Shown: positions 8,485 through 17,099, counted from the first letter of the stretch. The stretch: 64,000 nucleotides of DNA from an uncultured Pelagibacteraceae bacterium (GCA_902578315.1 CACHCL010000005.1:1-64000); one strand, 5' to 3'. The notes: generated by a model from the letters alone, not told the origin. Numbers and translations are program-made.

Positions 8485-9660
8485 TTATTTTTCCTTGATG
8501 GCCATTTTTTTATTATACCAGTTCATTAATATAGATATCGATATGCTTAAAGATAAGTAAGTAAGCATTGTAATTGAAATAATTTCAATTGCTCTTCCGG
8601 TTTGCATTAAAGCGGTTTTTGCAAAAACTAAAACCATGTCTGGATATGCTATTGCTGCTGCTAAAGATGAATTTTTTGTTAAATTTAAATATTGATTAGT
8701 AGTTGGAGGAATAATAATCCTTAATGCTTGAGGCATCACTACTAATTTAAGAATTTGGCCTTTGTTCAATCCTATGCTCGCTGCAGCCTCTTTTTGACCT
8801 TTACCTACACCCATTACTCCCGCTCTAACATTCTCAGCTATAAAAGTTGCCGTATACATAGACAGTGCAAGAGCAAGCGCTATTAATTCTGGTATTATGC
8901 TAACTCCATTCTCATAAGTATAAGATGTTTCGGATAGTTGTTTTAATTCTGGATAATCAAAAGAAAGAGATACGCCTAGTAATAAAAAACTTAATAAAGG
9001 TATCGAAATTAAAATCCCTAAAGATAATGTAAAAGTTGGTAAAATTTTACCAAACTCTTCACGCTGTTTTTTTGCATATCGATTTAAAAAATATATAGAT
9101 ATAAAAGCTAATATGAGCGAATAACAAAATATATCAAAATTGATCCAAACAAACTTAGGAATATACCAACCTTTGATTGTCAAATAAGATACATCATAAA
9201 AATTTATTGCATTTTCTGGAGAAGGTAATGCTCTAAGTGCTGCAAAATACCAAAAAAATATTTGTAAAATTAGTGGAATATTTCTAAATATTTCTACATA
9301 CCATTCTGCAGTTTTAGCTATCAAATAATTATTAGATAATCTAGCAACACCAACAATTACACCAAGAATTGTTGCTAAGAAAATTCCTATAATTGAAACT
9401 AAAATAGTATTTAATAGCCCAACTAAAAAGGCTCTTCCATAAGAGTAAGATCCATCGAACTCAATTAATGAAAAAGCTATATCAAATGATGCCTCTTGAC
9501 TTAAAAAACCAAAACCAAATGATATTCCTCTGTTACCCATGTTGATTTGAGCATTTGTCGCAAAATAAATAATTACTGAAAGTAAAGCTAATATAGTTAA
9601 TGCTTGAGGTATTAAATCTCTAATTTTTTTGTTTTCAATGCTAAGTTTTTTAAGATTCAT
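8485..9660 (-). CDS. aapQ: general amino-acid ABC transporter permease
   Basis: Second inner-membrane subunit, 391 residues from the ATG at 9660 (MNLKKLSIENKK). An in-frame ATG at 9765 would extend the frame back over the end of aapJ and through the terminator hairpin, so the downstream start is chosen. Its length and N-terminal topology match AapQ/YhdX. The EAA loop reads KEAAASIGLNKGQ followed by VMPQALRIIIPP. It lies 62 bases after aapJ, the gap being filled by an intercistronic terminator that should lower its expression relative to the binding protein. Confidence 0.9.
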   Translation of the reverse strand: MNLKKLSIENKKIRDLIPQALTILALLSVIIYFATNAQINMGNRGISFGFGFLSQEASFDIAFSLIEFDGSYSYGRAFLVGLLNTILVSIIGIFLATILGVIVGVARLSNNYLIAKTAEWYVEIFRNIPLILQIFFWYFAALRALPSPENAINFYDVSYLTIKGWYIPKFVWINFDIFCYSLILAFISIYFLNRYAKKQREEFGKILPTFTLSLGILISIPLLSFLLLGVSLSFDYPELKQLSETSYTYENGVSIIPELIALALALSMYTATFIAENVRAGVMGVGKGQKEAAASIGLNKGQILKLVVMPQALRIIIPPTTNQYLNLTKNSSLAAAIAYPDMVLVFAKTALMQTGRAIEIISITMLTYLSLSISISILMNWYNKKMAIKEK

Positions 9661-9675
9661 TTTAAAATTAAGAGT

Positions 9676-9708
9676 AAAAAAAAGGGCCAGATAAATCCAG
9701 CCCTTTTT
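9676..9708 (-). terminator. intercistronic terminator between aapJ and aapQ
   Basis: Stem AAAAAGGGC (9679-9687) pairs with GCCCTTTTT (9700-9708) around a 12-base loop, and a run of eight T follows the stem in the minus-strand reading. This is a classic intrinsic terminator placed just after the binding-protein gene inside the operon, so it is probably partial. Confidence 0.85.
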
Positions 9709-9722
9709 AATTTTATTAGCAA

Positions 9723-10769
9723 TTATCTTGCTGGTGGTACGTAAAGAATTCCACCTTTGGTCCATAATTCATTTGGACCTCTATTTGGTAAAATTCCAGT
9801 ATCAGCTATATGTTTTTTATAGCTTTCCCCATAATTACCAACTTGCTCGATAATTCTTAAGCTCCAGTCGTTATCTAAACCGAATGCAGCACCTAATTCT
9901 CCTTCTGCACCAACTAATCTTTTGATAGCTGGGTTGTCAGAATCTTTTAGGCTTGAAGCGTTTGAAGAATTAACACCATACTCTTCAGCTTCGATCATAG
10001 TGTTAAGAGACCATCTTACAATATCTTCCCATACTGAGTCACCTTGTCTTACAACAGGTCCCAATGGTTCTTTAGAAATTGTTTCAGGCAATACTTTATG
10101 ATCATTTGGTGCGCTCAATTTTGTTCTTTGAGCAGCTAATCCAGATTTATCAGTTGTATAAGTATCACATCTTCCTGCATCATAAGCTTGAACTACTTCG
10201 TCTGCCTTTTCAAAAGCAATTGGTTCATACTTAATATTTTTAGAGTTAAAGAAGTCTCTCATATTAAGCTCGGTAGTTGTTCCTGTATTTGTACAAGCAG
10301 ATATACCATCTTTGAAATCATTCACAGAATTAATTCCAGAATTCTTTCTTACCATGAACCCTTGTCCATCATAAAAATTAACACCAACGAACGTCAAACC
10401 AATGTCAGCATCTCTTGATAATGTCCAAGTTGTGTTACGTGCTAGAACATCAATTTCACCTGATGTTAAAGCTGTAAATCTCTCTGCGGCACTTAATGGA
10501 GTATATTTAACTTTATCAGCATCACCTAATACTGCAGCTGCAACAGCTCTACATACATCCACATCAATACCAGACCAGTTTCCTGATGCATCAGCATTAG
10601 AAAAACCTGGTAGACCTTGTGAAACTCCACATTTCACAAATCCAGCTTTCTTAGTATTGTCTAAAGTTTTAGATTTTTTTGAACCAGATCCACCTCCACC
10701 TTGGCCGCAAGCAACCAATAGCAAAGAAGTAAATCCAACTAAAATCCAAGTTTTAATAGATTTAATCAT
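9723..10769 (-). CDS. aapJ: general amino-acid ABC transporter binding lipoprotein/protein
   Basis: Solute-binding protein family 3, 348 residues, capturing amino acids for the AapQMP complex. The leader ends in a lipobox-like LLVAC with Cys21 followed by a Gly-rich linker (GQGGGGSGS), so it is probably a membrane-anchored lipoprotein rather than freely periplasmic; that is inferred from the motif. Family features include VKCGVSQGLPGFS, GIDVDVCRAVAAAV and the ligand-site region GQGFMVRKNSGI. It is first in its operon. Upstream lie a promoter-like pair and inverted repeats (10787-10858). Confidence 0.92.
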   Translation of the reverse strand: MIKSIKTWILVGFTSLLLVACGQGGGGSGSKKSKTLDNTKKAGFVKCGVSQGLPGFSNADASGNWSGIDVDVCRAVAAAVLGDADKVKYTPLSAAERFTALTSGEIDVLARNTTWTLSRDADIGLTFVGVNFYDGQGFMVRKNSGINSVNDFKDGISACTNTGTTTELNMRDFFNSKNIKYEPIAFEKADEVVQAYDAGRCDTYTTDKSGLAAQRTKLSAPNDHKVLPETISKEPLGPVVRQGDSVWEDIVRWSLNTMIEAEEYGVNSSNASSLKDSDNPAIKRLVGAEGELGAAFGLDNDWSLRIIEQVGNYGESYKKHIADTGILPNRGPNELWTKGGILYVPPAR

Positions 10770-10786
10770 TTAAGATATCCTTTTTT

Positions 10787-10800
10787 TATTGTTAACAATA
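10787..10800. promoter_or_regulatory. 14-bp palindrome in the aapJ leader
   Basis: TATTGTTAACAATA is a perfect palindrome 17 bases upstream of the aapJ start codon, just before the GGA of its ribosome-binding site. It may bind a dimeric regulator, but an AT-rich palindrome of this length can also arise by chance. Confidence 0.35.
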
Positions 10801-10801
10801 T

Positions 10802-10822
10802 TTTTGAATTAAGAATTCAAAA
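10802..10822. promoter_or_regulatory. 9-3-9 inverted repeat, candidate operator for aapJ
   Basis: TTTTGAATT, AAG, AATTCAAAA is a perfect inverted repeat. It lies just downstream of the promoter-like -10 at 10830-10835, where a repressor would block initiation. No regulator gene is adjacent, so the protein that binds it is unknown. Confidence 0.45.
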
Positions 10823-10829
10823 CGAGTTT

Positions 10830-10858
10830 AATATAATTTTATTTTATTCTTTCTTCAA
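10830..10858 (-). promoter_or_regulatory. sigma-70-type promoter for aapJ
   Basis: On the minus strand TTGAAG (10858-10853), a 17-base spacer, and TATATT (10835-10830) resemble -35 and -10 boxes. The predicted start of transcription falls at the edge of the inverted repeat at 10802-10822. Read by eye only. Confidence 0.5.
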
Positions 10859-10928
10859 TTTTATGATGGTCAATATATAGATTTGCAATTATTATTTATA
10901 ACTAAATATGTGTATTTACAACCAAAAT

Positions 10929-11969
10929 TTAAGATAATTTTGATGCAGTCATTTCTTGGAGTCTACTCGTTGTTCTTTTAAAAGTTTCTGAATGTTTTTT
11001 TGAAGTTCCGATATTATTAAGACTTGTTTCCATTGAGAGAGATAGGTTTATTTTTTTTTCATAGAGAATATCTATTAGTGTAATAAATCTTAATTGTTGA
11101 TTAGAATTATATTCATTAAATACCGGCACCTCCTCGATAAAAATATGATCGCAAATCTGAGATATATTAAGGTAATCTTCAGCTCCTAAGTTTTGGTCAC
11201 ATAATTCTTTGAAACTAAATCTGGCCAAACCTTCATAATAATTATTAATTTTAAAAACTCTTCCTTTAGTTTTAATTATTTTTTCTTCTTTTTTAAAATT
11301 TTTTGTAAATATTCTAAATTTTTGATTAATTTTAAATAAAGTTTTTTCATTTATAGGGTAAAAAATTCTCTGATTATTGTCCTGATACTGAGTCCTATAA
11401 TCATCCTCTAAGATTAATTCTTTTTGCACTGATTTTTTTTCGATTAGACTGATAAAAGGGATAAATTGTTCTCTTTGTAAGCCGTCTTTATATAAATTGA
11501 TTAATCTAATATTTGTAGTAATAAGGATTTTTATATTATTTAAAAAAATATTTTCAAATAATTTGCCTAAAATCATCGCATCGACAATATTTGTCACTTG
11601 AAATTCATCTAAATATAAAAAATCAAATTTTTGTTTTAGATTTTTTACAAATTTAGAGATAGAATTATCATCTCTTTTTTTATATCTAAAATCGTGAAAG
11701 CTAATCATGAATTCATTAAAATGAAATTTAGTTTTTTTAATATTTATTTGGTCGTATACAAAATTAGCTATCATAGTTTTACCAACTCCAACATTTCCAT
11801 ATAGATAGAAACAAATAGGGTCTTCTTTTTTTGAAAAAAAATTAAGAAATTTATTTCTTGGAAAAATGAAATTTTCAAGACTGTTTAATATTTCTGTTTG
11901 TTTTTTATTAATCTCGAATTTATTTTTATTACAAAATTCACAAAAAGAGTTTTGTAGACTCAGTGGCAT
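10929..11969 (-). CDS. zapE: ZapE/AFG1-family ATPase
   Basis: AFG1-like P-loop ATPase; the bacterial member ZapE acts at the division site. Numbered from an upstream in-frame ATG at 11987, Walker A is GNVGVGKT (64-71) and Walker B FLYLDEFQ (123-130). The FHFNEFM...HDFRYKK segment between them is a family hallmark. The ATG at 11969 (MPLSLQ) is preferred because it overlaps the galE stop by one base as TAATG, giving 346 residues; the start at 11987 would add six residues and overlap galE by 19 bases. Length fits the family. The role is by homology. Confidence 0.88.
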   Translation of the reverse strand: MPLSLQNSFCEFCNKNKFEINKKQTEILNSLENFIFPRNKFLNFFSKKEDPICFYLYGNVGVGKTMIANFVYDQINIKKTKFHFNEFMISFHDFRYKKRDDNSISKFVKNLKQKFDFLYLDEFQVTNIVDAMILGKLFENIFLNNIKILITTNIRLINLYKDGLQREQFIPFISLIEKKSVQKELILEDDYRTQYQDNNQRIFYPINEKTLFKINQKFRIFTKNFKKEEKIIKTKGRVFKINNYYEGLARFSFKELCDQNLGAEDYLNISQICDHIFIEEVPVFNEYNSNQQLRFITLIDILYEKKINLSLSMETSLNNIGTSKKHSETFKRTTSRLQEMTASKLS

Positions 11970-12940
11970 TATTGTTTTTTTTCCCAACTTATACAGCTTT
12001 TAACTATTGTATTTAAGTTATTAAATTTTGGTTTCCATTTAATAAAATTCTTCAACTTATTATTCGCGGCAATAATTTTCACTAGATCACCTTTTCTTCT
12101 TTTTGAAACTAAAATTTCTACCTTTTTGGAAGTTTGCTTTTTAAATGTTTTCGCAACTTCAAGAACTGAAACACCCTTGTTATAACCGCAATTAAGTGTT
12201 TTAGAATTATTTGACTTATTAATCTTTTCCAAAACTTTGAAATGAATTTCTGCTATGTCGGACACATGGATAAAGTCTCTAATGCAAGATCCATCTTTTG
12301 TTTTATAATTATTTCCATAAATTTTCAAAATAGGTTTTTTTTTAATAATTTCTCGTGAAAAATTTTTGAATAAATGATCGCTTTTGTTTAATAGTCCAAT
12401 TTTTCCAGATGGGCTGGATCCCGCTATGTTGAAATATCTTAGAATACAATAATTAATCTGATTTCTAATACAGAATTGTTTTATAATTTTTTCAGCTTTT
12501 ATTTTTGTTTTTCCGTAAACACTTTTTGGTTTAATAGTAGATTTTTCATCTACCTTATATTGACCATCTTTATAAACAGCAGCGGTTGAAGAAAAAACAA
12601 AGTTTTTTATTGTGGTATTTTCACATGCTCTTAATAAATTTTTAGTTCCTAAAACGTTGTTTCTAAAATATTTCTTTGGATATTTTTCACCTTCACTAAT
12701 TATTAAATTTGCAGCTAGATGAATAACTGAGTCTATTTTATTTTTTACAATTATATCCCTAATTTTTTTATTTTTAAGAATATCTACTTTGAAAAATTTA
12801 GCTTTTTTATTTATCAGTCTTTTATGACCGGTAGATAAATTGTCTGCAATAAAAATTTTTTTTTTATTTTTAATTAAAACTTCTGAAATATGGGAACCTA
12901 TATAGCCAGCCCCACCAGTAATTAAAATATTTTTAATCAT
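11969..12940 (-). CDS. galE: UDP-glucose 4-epimerase
   Basis: Extended short-chain dehydrogenase/reductase that interconverts UDP-glucose and UDP-galactose, 323 residues. The NAD-binding TGGAGYIGSH lies at 8-17, the catalytic Ser/Thr in FSSTAAVY (118-119), and the Tyr-Lys pair at Tyr142 and Lys146 (YGKTK). The later motif RYFNIAGSSPSG is typical of GalE rather than dTDP-glucose dehydratases. It would supply sugar nucleotides for surface glycans. Its stop overlaps the zapE start (TAATG), which suggests translational coupling of two functionally unrelated genes. Confidence 0.9.
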   Translation of the reverse strand: MIKNILITGGAGYIGSHISEVLIKNKKKIFIADNLSTGHKRLINKKAKFFKVDILKNKKIRDIIVKNKIDSVIHLAANLIISEGEKYPKKYFRNNVLGTKNLLRACENTTIKNFVFSSTAAVYKDGQYKVDEKSTIKPKSVYGKTKIKAEKIIKQFCIRNQINYCILRYFNIAGSSPSGKIGLLNKSDHLFKNFSREIIKKKPILKIYGNNYKTKDGSCIRDFIHVSDIAEIHFKVLEKINKSNNSKTLNCGYNKGVSVLEVAKTFKKQTSKKVEILVSKRRKGDLVKIIAANNKLKNFIKWKPKFNNLNTIVKSCISWEKKQ

Positions 12941-12949
12941 AATATTGAT

Positions 12950-13026
12950 TGGCGCGCCCTGAAGGATTCGAACCTACGACCCTCGGTTTAGAAAACCGAT
13001 GCTCTATCCAGCTGAGCTAAGGGCGC
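12950..13026 (-). tRNA. tRNA-Arg (TCT)
   Basis: Complete cloverleaf on the minus strand: acceptor GCGCCCT (13026-13020) pairs with AGGGCGC (12960-12954), the D-arm AGCTCAGCTGGATAGAGC is canonical, the anticodon loop TTTCTAA gives TCT, the T-loop GGTTCGAATCC is canonical, and CCA is encoded at 12952-12950. It stands between galE and the iron transporter with no integration scar. Confidence 0.97.
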
Positions 13027-13043
13027 TTAATGATTATATTTAC

Positions 13044-14114
13044 TTAAAAACATACTAGATGGTCAATATAAATCGGTGACTTAACACCGAATTGTTCTGA
13101 CTTCTCGTGTTGATGAATGTGATGGGAGTGAACAAATACCGGTAAATGCTCACCTTTTTTAGTCTTTAAAGTATAAATAAAATTTGTTCCTCTAAATTTT
13201 CTGTCAACTACTTCTAATTTTAGTTTACTTTGATCATCGTGAATTAAGTCCTCAGGCTGTAAAAGTAATTTAACCTTTGATCCAGATGGAAAATTATTTG
13301 ATAATTTCCCTCTTATTTCACCTAGTTCCTCATGTTTAAGTCTATGGACTGCACACTCACTATCTACTACCTGAACATCAATAAAAATTCCTTTATTTAA
13401 AAAATTAGCAACATCAATTGAATTAGGTTCATGGTGCACATTATAAGGTACATCATACTGCTTTAATTCTTGGTCTAGAATAATTCCACATTTATCAGCC
13501 ATCGAAAAAGCTTCATATGAGTCGTGTGTCACGATAATAGTTGTTAAATTAATTCTTTTTAAAAGCTTCTTAACAGACACTTGTATTTCTTCTTTTAAAC
13601 TTTGATCTATATTTGAGAATGGTTCATCCAACAAAAGCAGATCAGGTTTAGACATTAATGATCTAGCTAATGAAACCCGTTGTGCCTCCCCAGCACTTAT
13701 TTGATGAGGATATTTTTCCAATATAGGTTCAATTCTTAATAGTTCAATTATTTCTTTAACATCTACACTTGATCCATGGCCATTTGCTCTTTTTTCCCCA
13801 AAGTTTATATTATCAATAACTTTATAATTTGGAAAAAGAGAATTATCTTGAAAAGAAAGAGCCACATTTCTTTTTTCTGGCTCAATATGAATATCGTCAG
13901 AAGCTAAGATCTTATCTCTAAGTTTAATTCTACCTTCGCTAAGTTTTTGTAAACCGGCAATTGTTCTTAATATAGTGGTTTTGCCGATACCAGAAGGACC
14001 CAACAAAGAGATAATCTCTCCCTGTTTTTCTATAACTAAATTTACATTATTTACTTTATTTTTTTCACTCGCAGTAAAATTACCATTTTGAATTTCAAAA
14101 AAATTGTTGGTCAT
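13044..14114 (-). CDS. fbpC: ferric-iron ABC transporter ATP-binding protein
   Basis: ATPase of an FbpABC/AfuABC-type iron importer, 356 residues. Walker A GPSGIGKTT is at 39-47, the Q-loop is in FQDNSLFPN, Walker B is LLLLDEPFSNID and the switch histidine VTHDSYEA. The signature reads ISAGEAQR instead of LSGGQxQR, a modest departure that still keeps the key Ser and Gly. A C-terminal TOBE-like region is present. It follows the permease by 13 bases as the last gene of the operon. The iron substrate is inferred from the FbpA-type binding protein and the Fur boxes. Confidence 0.87.
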   Translation of the reverse strand: MTNNFFEIQNGNFTASEKNKVNNVNLVIEKQGEIISLLGPSGIGKTTILRTIAGLQKLSEGRIKLRDKILASDDIHIEPEKRNVALSFQDNSLFPNYKVIDNINFGEKRANGHGSSVDVKEIIELLRIEPILEKYPHQISAGEAQRVSLARSLMSKPDLLLLDEPFSNIDQSLKEEIQVSVKKLLKRINLTTIIVTHDSYEAFSMADKCGIILDQELKQYDVPYNVHHEPNSIDVANFLNKGIFIDVQVVDSECAVHRLKHEELGEIRGKLSNNFPSGSKVKLLLQPEDLIHDDQSKLKLEVVDRKFRGTNFIYTLKTKKGEHLPVFVHSHHIHQHEKSEQFGVKSPIYIDHLVCF

Positions 14115-14127
14115 TTAGTAGATTATA

Positions 14128-15744
14128 TTAATTTTTTTTTGAAAGTATATATCTAGATGAAATAAGTATCAAAATTGTAGACCAGAATATTAAAAAAAGT
14201 GATGGTAATGCTGCCGCTTCTAATAAATCTTGGGATGCATAAATATAAGCCTGAGTGGCAAATGTTTCGAAATTAAAAGGTCTTAAAATCATTGTCATGG
14301 GCAATTCTTTAATTATCTCTAAAGAAATTAACAAAACTATCAAAATTATATTAGTGCTTAGATAAGGTATATGAATTTTTAAAAATGTACTTATCTTAGA
14401 GTAACCAAGAAGATAAGCGCTCTCATCAATTGAATTATTAATTTTTTCATAACTCGATTTTATCCCATTAAAAGATAAAGAAAAAAATCTTATAAAATAT
14501 GCCAATGATAATCCAAAAATAGATCCAATAAATAAACTTTTTGAACTTTTAAAATTAAAATTATTTGTAAAAAAATCACTTAAATTTGAAAAGAAAGTAA
14601 TAAAAGCAACTGCTAAGATAACACCTGGTATCGCATACCCAGATATTGAAAAAGTTGTGAGGTAATTTAGAATTTTGCTTTTTGATATTCTGCTTCCATA
14701 ATTTATGAACAGAGAAACTATTACAATTAAGGTACTAGCTAATCCCACTAGCATCAAAGTATTTAAGTTAATTTTAAATATATTAATGTCTTGAATATAT
14801 TTTGGAAATTTCACTGTCCAATAAATCATTTGAGAAACTGGAAAAATAAAACTCAATAAAAAGATCAAAGAACAAACAGCAACTGGGATTATAGACCTTT
14901 TTCCAGTTAATTTAATTTTATTAATTGACTTAAAACCTCGACCTGGTTGATGATATTTTGCTTCTTGTCTTGAATAAATTTCTATTGAAAAAAGTAAGAG
15001 GATAAAAATAAGTAATATAAAAGATATCTGATTTGCTGTATTTAAGTCATCAAAAGACAGCCACGAATTATAAATTCCAGTAGTCAATGTATTCACACTA
15101 AAAAATGATACAGTTCCAAAATCTGACAAACATTCCATTGATACTAAAGCTAAACCTGCAATAATTGCTGGTCTTGCTGAAGGCAAAACTATTCTTAAAA
15201 AAGTTTCTTTTGAAGAAAGACCAAGATTTTTTCCTACTTCAATATAATTATTCGATTGATAATAAAATGATGCTCTCGTCAATACATAAACATACGGAAA
15301 CAAAGAAAACGATATAGATGTTATAGCTCCAACTAATCCATCTATTTTTGGAATAACGGGATTGTAATTATTTTCACCAAATAAAAATGTTAATAATGAA
15401 AAAGCTGTGCCATAATTTTCAAAAAAAGCAATTATTGAAAATGCATAAATATAACCTGGAACTGCGAACGATAAGATTAGCGCCCAACTAAAAAAATTTG
15501 ACAAAGGAAAATCATAAAAAGATACAAAGTATGCAGAAAAAATTCCAAGAATAAAAGTAAATAGTATTACAAATAATAAGATTGTTATTGAGTTGAAAAT
15601 ATAATCAAGCAAAAAAGTTTCTTTTAATATATAGAAATAATTACTTGTTTCGTTAAAAAAGCTAAGAAAAACTGTAATAATAGGCATAGCAACCACTGCT
15701 GCTACAATTAGTGATCCAAAAAACCATATATTATGTTTTGTCAT
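14128..15744 (-). CDS. fbpB: ferric-iron ABC transporter permease (two fused permease domains)
   Basis: Inner-membrane channel, 538 residues, with about twelve hydrophobic segments. As in FbpB/AfuB/SfuB, two permease units are fused in one chain; each has an EAA loop (GKNLGLSSKETFLRIVLPSA and, in the second half, LGYSKISTFLKIHIPY). One polypeptide therefore supplies both halves of the channel. It lies between the small CxxC gene and fbpC. A 96-base gap with a long-stem inverted repeat separates it from the upstream small gene. Confidence 0.9.
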   Translation of the reverse strand: MTKHNIWFFGSLIVAAVVAMPIITVFLSFFNETSNYFYILKETFLLDYIFNSITILLFVILFTFILGIFSAYFVSFYDFPLSNFFSWALILSFAVPGYIYAFSIIAFFENYGTAFSLLTFLFGENNYNPVIPKIDGLVGAITSISFSLFPYVYVLTRASFYYQSNNYIEVGKNLGLSSKETFLRIVLPSARPAIIAGLALVSMECLSDFGTVSFFSVNTLTTGIYNSWLSFDDLNTANQISFILLIFILLLFSIEIYSRQEAKYHQPGRGFKSINKIKLTGKRSIIPVAVCSLIFLLSFIFPVSQMIYWTVKFPKYIQDINIFKINLNTLMLVGLASTLIVIVSLFINYGSRISKSKILNYLTTFSISGYAIPGVILAVAFITFFSNLSDFFTNNFNFKSSKSLFIGSIFGLSLAYFIRFFSLSFNGIKSSYEKINNSIDESAYLLGYSKISTFLKIHIPYLSTNIILIVLLISLEIIKELPMTMILRPFNFETFATQAYIYASQDLLEAAALPSLFLIFWSTILILISSRYILSKKN

Positions 15745-15769
15745 TAATGAATTTACTTACCATATGAAG

Positions 15770-15825
15770 TTCTCTGGCTAAAGTGGCTTGAGTGTAGAAT
15801 GTAGTTAGCATTTAAAGCCAGAGAA
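15770..15825 (-). other. 10-bp stem with 36-base loop upstream of fbpB
   Basis: TTCTCTGGCT (15770-15779) and AGCCAGAGAA (15816-15825) are perfect inverted repeats in the gap between the CxxC gene and fbpB. The stem is GC-richer than its surroundings and has no T-run on either side, so it looks more like a structured mRNA segment or processing site than a terminator. Confidence 0.6.
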
Positions 15826-15840
15826 ATTGACATCAAAGTT

Positions 15841-16011
15841 TTAATCTTTTTTAAACATTGAAGAAACAATTGTTTTTACTTCCTCAATTTTTATTTCGGA
15901 AACTTTTCTATTAGAGAGTTTCTGCTCCATTTTTTTAGCTTCCAACATACAAGGCGAACAACCTGTTTTTAACTTATTCAAGTTAATTTCTTTTTTTATT
16001 GTTCGCCTCAT
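15841..16011 (-). CDS. 56-residue CxxC microprotein in the iron operon
   Basis: A short open frame, ATG at 16011 to TAA at 15841, encoding a basic protein beginning MRRTIKKEINLNKLKTG, then a CSPC motif (Cys18 and Cys21), then a Lys/Glu-rich, probably helical tail ending FKKD. It starts 11 bases after the fbpA stop and precedes fbpB, so it must be cotranscribed with iron uptake. The Cys pair could bind a metal or [Fe-S] cluster or act in thiol chemistry, but only two cysteines are present, fewer than in Bfd-type ferredoxins. I do not recognise the family. Its exact fit into an operon gap supports a real gene. Confidence 0.65.
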   Translation of the reverse strand: MRRTIKKEINLNKLKTGCSPCMLEAKKMEQKLSNRKVSEIKIEEVKTIVSSMFKKD

Positions 16012-16022
16012 ATAATTAACAA

Positions 16023-17042
16023 TTACCTCCAGCCTGCTGCTGTCATTACTTCTAAAGCATCTGCTTGTCTTTTTCCGTAATTGACAACTTTTGTTTTTAG
16101 ATCTTGTTTAAAATCTAATCCCATATTTACAACAAGTGGATGTGGAGACACACCTTTTATCATTGGATACTCAAAAGTATTATTTACAATATGATTTTGG
16201 GCTTCCTCACTTAATAAGAACTCAACTAATTTTATTGCGTTAGCTTTATTAGGCGCACCTTTTACAAGTCCAGCACCACTAATATTCATATGAGTTCCTC
16301 TTCCATCTTGATTAGGAAAGAAAGGTTTTACTTTTTTTGCAGCTGCTTGTTGTTCTGGTCCTTTTTTTCCAGACAACATTAGTGCAAGGTAATAAGTATT
16401 AGCTACTGCTATATCAGCTTCTCCTGCTGCAACAGCAAGTATCTGAGCTCTATCATTTCCCTTGGGTGATCTAGCCATATTTGAAACCATACCTTTTGAC
16501 CAATAAGCTATTTTACCTTTTCCATTATTTTTAATTAATGAAGCTACAAGTGATTGATTGTAAATATTGTTTGAAGCTCTAATTACTAGTCTGCCTTTCC
16601 ATTTTGGATCAGCTAAACTTTCATAAGTTAAACCAGCTAACTCTGCACCACTTACTCTTTCTGGAGCAAAATATACGATTCTTGCTCTTTTAGCTATACC
16701 AGTCCATTTTGATGTTCTGAAATTGCTAGGCACAGCTGATTTTATCGCTGCACTTGTTAGTCCCGCTTGAAGGTTAGCTTCAAAAGCACCAAGTCTTCCA
16801 GCATCAGCAGTGATGTATAGATCTGCTTGACTATCAGCTCCCTCTTCGATTATCCTTTTTTCTAAAGCACCTGATTTACCTGATACAACATTTACTTTTA
16901 TTCCTGTTTTAGCAGTAAACTTTTCATAAAGTTGAACATCAGAATCATAATGCCTTGCGCTAAATATATTTACTTCGTTTGCAAATAAACTTCCTGCAAA
17001 TGCAACTAAAAATAGATAGCTAATTATTATTGTTTTCTCCAT
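16023..17042 (-). CDS. fbpA: ferric-iron periplasmic binding protein
   Basis: FbpA/AfuA/SfuA-type binding protein, 339 residues. A signal peptide ends near residue 21 (AGSLFA before NEVNIFSAR). The mature start NIFSARHYDSD and the Tyr pair in ANTYYLAL, which in the family ligate Fe(III), are present. A good Shine-Dalgarno (GAGGA at about 17047-17051) precedes the ATG. Two Fur boxes lie 16-57 bases upstream, so strong induction under iron limitation is expected. It heads the operon fbpA - CxxC ORF - fbpB - fbpC. Confidence 0.92.
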   Translation of the reverse strand: MEKTIIISYLFLVAFAGSLFANEVNIFSARHYDSDVQLYEKFTAKTGIKVNVVSGKSGALEKRIIEEGADSQADLYITADAGRLGAFEANLQAGLTSAAIKSAVPSNFRTSKWTGIAKRARIVYFAPERVSGAELAGLTYESLADPKWKGRLVIRASNNIYNQSLVASLIKNNGKGKIAYWSKGMVSNMARSPKGNDRAQILAVAAGEADIAVANTYYLALMLSGKKGPEQQAAAKKVKPFFPNQDGRGTHMNISGAGLVKGAPNKANAIKLVEFLLSEEAQNHIVNNTFEYPMIKGVSPHPLVVNMGLDFKQDLKTKVVNYGKRQADALEVMTAAGWR

Positions 17043-17057
17043 TATTTCCTCGTTAAT

Positions 17058-17072
17058 TGATAATGATTATCA
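17058..17072. promoter_or_regulatory. Fur box 1
   Basis: TGATAATGATTATCA is a perfect 7-1-7 inverted repeat matching the Fur consensus core. It lies 16 bases before the fbpA start codon. The promoter-like TATATT (minus strand, 17083-17078) lies between the two boxes, so bound Fur would block transcription. Confidence 0.88.
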
Positions 17073-17084
17073 TTTACAATATAT

Positions 17085-17099
17085 TGATAATGATTATCA
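17085..17099. promoter_or_regulatory. Fur box 2
   Basis: Second identical TGATAATGATTATCA, centred 27 bases from box 1. It lies 9 bases before the -35 element of the divergent small gene, so both directions may respond to iron. Confidence 0.88.

Noticed and set aside
8485-9765. AapQ starting at 9765 (426 residues)
   Set aside because: The extra 35 residues come from the end of aapJ and the intercistronic terminator; MNLKKLS at 9660 fits the family start.
10402-10773. 123-residue frame opposite aapJ
   Set aside because: It is a shadow of the aapJ coding frame and reads against a clear lipoprotein-type binding protein.
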